6,417 nucleotides of DNA from Gammaproteobacteria bacterium (GTDB lineage Bacteria > Pseudomonadota > Gammaproteobacteria > Pseudomonadales > Halieaceae): positions 1-6,417 of the forward strand of contig JAAEZV010000095.1 of assembly GCA_018222695.1 (NCBI GenBank). The letters run 5' to 3'. How positions within the stretch are numbered: the first letter of the stretch is position 1; every line of letters starts with the position of its first letter. The notes under the pieces are model-generated. The model was not told the origin of the DNA. It ran no database searches and worked only from the letters and a program-made list of their open reading frames with translations. Below, in pieces: positions 5,254 to 6,417 of the stretch. The position numbers were made by a program, and so were the translations under genes.

Positions 5254-6417
5254 CCGCCGGCCTGCTGCTCGGCAATCCACACCTCGATCGATTCTTCGAG
5301 CATGGGTAGCGTGATACTGCCCATACCGACCACGCGGTCGTGGAAGCCGCGCAGGTCAAAGTTATCGCCCAATGTTTCCTCGGCCAGCGTGCGCAGCCGG
5401 CGGATCTCGATCATGCCAAGCATGTAGGAGGTCGCCTGAGCGGGCCACGAGATGTAGCGGTCGATCTCGTTTTGGATATCCACTGGCGCCCAGCCCGAAT
5501 TCGCCATCATGTAGTCCACGGTTTGTTGCCGAGTCCAGCCCAGGGTATGTAGGCCACTGTCCATCACCAGCCGCGAGGCGCGCGCGATTTGATCGGAGTA
5601 GAGCCCGATGCGATCGAGCGGCGTGGGGTAGAGCCCCAGCTCATCGGCGAGGCGCTCTGAATACAGTGCCCAGCCCTCGCCGTAGCCCGAGTTCCACAAA
5701 TAGCGCGCCAAGGGGTGCTGTTGATCGCCCAGCTCCAGCGCAATCGCGCCCTGCAGGTGATGCCCCGGGAAGGTCTCGTGGTGCAGCGTGGCCAGCTGGT
5801 TTGAGATCGAGCGGCCGGTGGGGTCGGCCACCGCAATATAGAAAATGCCCGGACGGGAGCCGTCTTCCGAAGAGGAGTGATACTCGCCTGAGCCGCTCTC
5901 GGCGAACTCGGGGTAGGGTTTGACCAGCACATCGGCCTTGGGTAGCACGCCAAAGGCATAGGGCATGGCGGCTTTTACGGCATCGAGGGCGTCGGTGGAG
6001 TACTGAAGCACGGCCTCTTCGGTATCAAAGGTAAAGGCCGGGTCTTCGTTCACCCTGCGCAGGAATTCCGATACGTCGCCGCCACCAAAGTGCTCATCCA
6101 GTGTGACCTGAATTTCTTCACGTATTTCGGCGACCTGTTCGAGACCCACGGCGTGGATCTCTTCAGCGGGCACGCCGACGGTGACAAAGCCGCGCACCAA
6201 TGCGGGGTAGCAGGCCTCACCGTTGGGGTTGCCTGACACCGCCAGTGTCTCGCGGGCCTCGCCAAGGTACTCGTTCTCGATAAAGTCGGCGAAGCGATTG
6301 AGTGCCGGCGCAATTTCCTCGTTATAAATCTGTTCTGCAGCCTCGCTAAAGGCGGCATCATCGCTGCGCAGTGCGGGGCCCTGCGCAGCGATGATGCCGC
6401 CTTTAGCGAGGCTGCAG
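5250..6417 (-). CDS. DUF885 family metallopeptidase-like protein, N-terminus missing (partial)
   Basis: The minus-strand frame is open from the window edge to TAA at 5252-5250. The trustworthy part, up to about 6371, gives some 373 residues; DUF885 proteins usually have 550-650, so the N-terminal third, often with a signal peptide, is absent. Family blocks in order are IAPALNRFADFIENEYL (about 6264-6314), GNPNGEACYPALVRG (6190-6233), the signature HHETFPGHHLQ (within 5751-5786), GEGWALYSE (5655-5681), and a C-terminal helical region with GWTRQQTVDYM and YISWPAQATSYMLG. The HExxPGHH pair plus the Glu in EGWALYSE are the likely zinc ligands and catalytic residues, in a fold related to M3/M32-type peptidases; substrates are mostly unknown. 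A GTG at 6239 could be mistaken for a start, but family-like sequence continues upstream. Bases 6372-6417 translate to sequence unlike the family and belong to a terminal inverted repeat. Confidence 0.88.
   Translation of the reverse strand, partial: CSLAKGGIIAAQGPALRSDDAAFSEAAEQIYNEEIAPALNRFADFIENEYLGEARETLAVSGNPNGEACYPALVRGFVTVGVPAEEIHAVGLEQVAEIREEIQVTLDEHFGGGDVSEFLRRVNEDPAFTFDTEEAVLQYSTDALDAVKAAMPYAFGVLPKADVLVKPYPEFAESGSGEYHSSSEDGSRPGIFYIAVADPTGRSISNQLATLHHETFPGHHLQGAIALELGDQQHPLARYLWNSGYGEGWALYSERLADELGLYPTPLDRIGLYSDQIARASRLVMDSGLHTLGWTRQQTVDYMMANSGWAPVDIQNEIDRYISWPAQATSYMLGMIEIRRLRTLAEETLGDNFDLRGFHDRVVGMGSITLPMLEESIEVWIAEQQAGG
6335..6417. repeat. Perfect 37-bp inverted repeat ending at the last base of the window
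   Basis: The left arm (6335-6371) is the exact reverse complement of the right arm (6381-6417) over 37 bases, around a 9-base spacer TGCGGGGCC (6372-6380). Both outer ends carry CTGCAG. The left arm lies in frame inside the DUF885 gene and encodes family-plausible residues (LRSDDAAFSEAA). The right arm read in the same frame gives SLAKGGIIAAQ, which does not resemble the family. Such an exact hairpin stopping on the final base is typical of a fold-back chimera or an assembly end artefact, so sequence past 6371 should be treated as unreliable. Confidence 0.95.

Noticed and set aside
4650..5309. Second plus-strand frame of 219 codons inside the sterol-desaturase gene
   Set aside because: It is an Ala/Arg-rich out-of-frame reading of a high-GC gene. 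The histidine boxes lie in the other frame.
6237..6239. GTG as the true start of the DUF885 gene
   Set aside because: The open frame continues upstream with family-like sequence (NRFADFIENEYL), and the protein would lack its N-terminal half. It is an internal Val codon.
1..6417. tRNA, rRNA, CRISPR array, insertion sequence, phage or toxin-antitoxin elements
   Set aside because: No cloverleaf-like segments, spaced direct repeats, transposase or integrase-like frames were seen. The only long exact repeat is the inverted repeat at the end of the window.

Overview
The window looks like a contig-end fragment from a free-living, probably marine or aquatic, gammaproteobacterium. The support is moderately high GC, the protein families present (DUF1611/DgcN, an Ala-Glu-epimerase-like enolase-superfamily enzyme, DUF6607, sterol desaturase, DUF885), and a classical Fur box over a sigma70-type promoter. 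A Halieaceae/OM60-like origin would fit, but that is an impression from protein similarity, not something the sequence proves.

Layout, left to right. (1) Positions 1-2153, plus strand, hold a D-amino-acid utilisation cluster: the last 34 codons of an N-acyl-D-amino-acid deacylase-like amidohydrolase, then a DUF1611/DgcN-type protein joined by a 4-base stop/start overlap, then a DgcA-type N-acyl-glutamate racemase of the enolase superfamily. DgcN and DgcA together are expected to turn D-glutamate into N-acetyl-L-glutamate through N-acetyl-D-glutamate. (2) Positions 2187-4108, plus strand, hold an apparently iron-regulated unit. A TTGATA/17 bp/TACACT promoter carries a perfect 15-bp Fur palindrome over its -35 box. 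It drives a 40-residue single-span membrane peptide overlapping, again by 4 bases, a 162-residue helical protein with an N-terminal HxCxxCxxH motif. After a 108-bp gap containing a hairpin comes a secreted DUF6607 protein. I recognise no characterised function for the first two genes. (3) Positions 4151-4330 hold a 59-residue four-cysteine zinc-ribbon protein. (4) Positions 4426-5253 hold a histidine-box membrane hydroxylase of the sterol desaturase superfamily. (5) On the minus strand, the C-terminal two thirds of a DUF885 metallopeptidase-like protein runs convergently into the hydroxylase gene, with overlapping stop codons.

The last 83 bases form a perfect 37-bp inverted repeat with a 9-base spacer, ending exactly at the last base. 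The left arm codes for plausible DUF885 sequence and the right arm does not, so this is most likely a fold-back or assembly artefact at a contig end. Sequence beyond about 6371 should not be trusted.

I found no RNA genes, CRISPR arrays, insertion sequences or phage genes. The part closest to an undescribed system is the Fur-boxed pair of unknown small genes at 2235-2842, followed by DUF6607.
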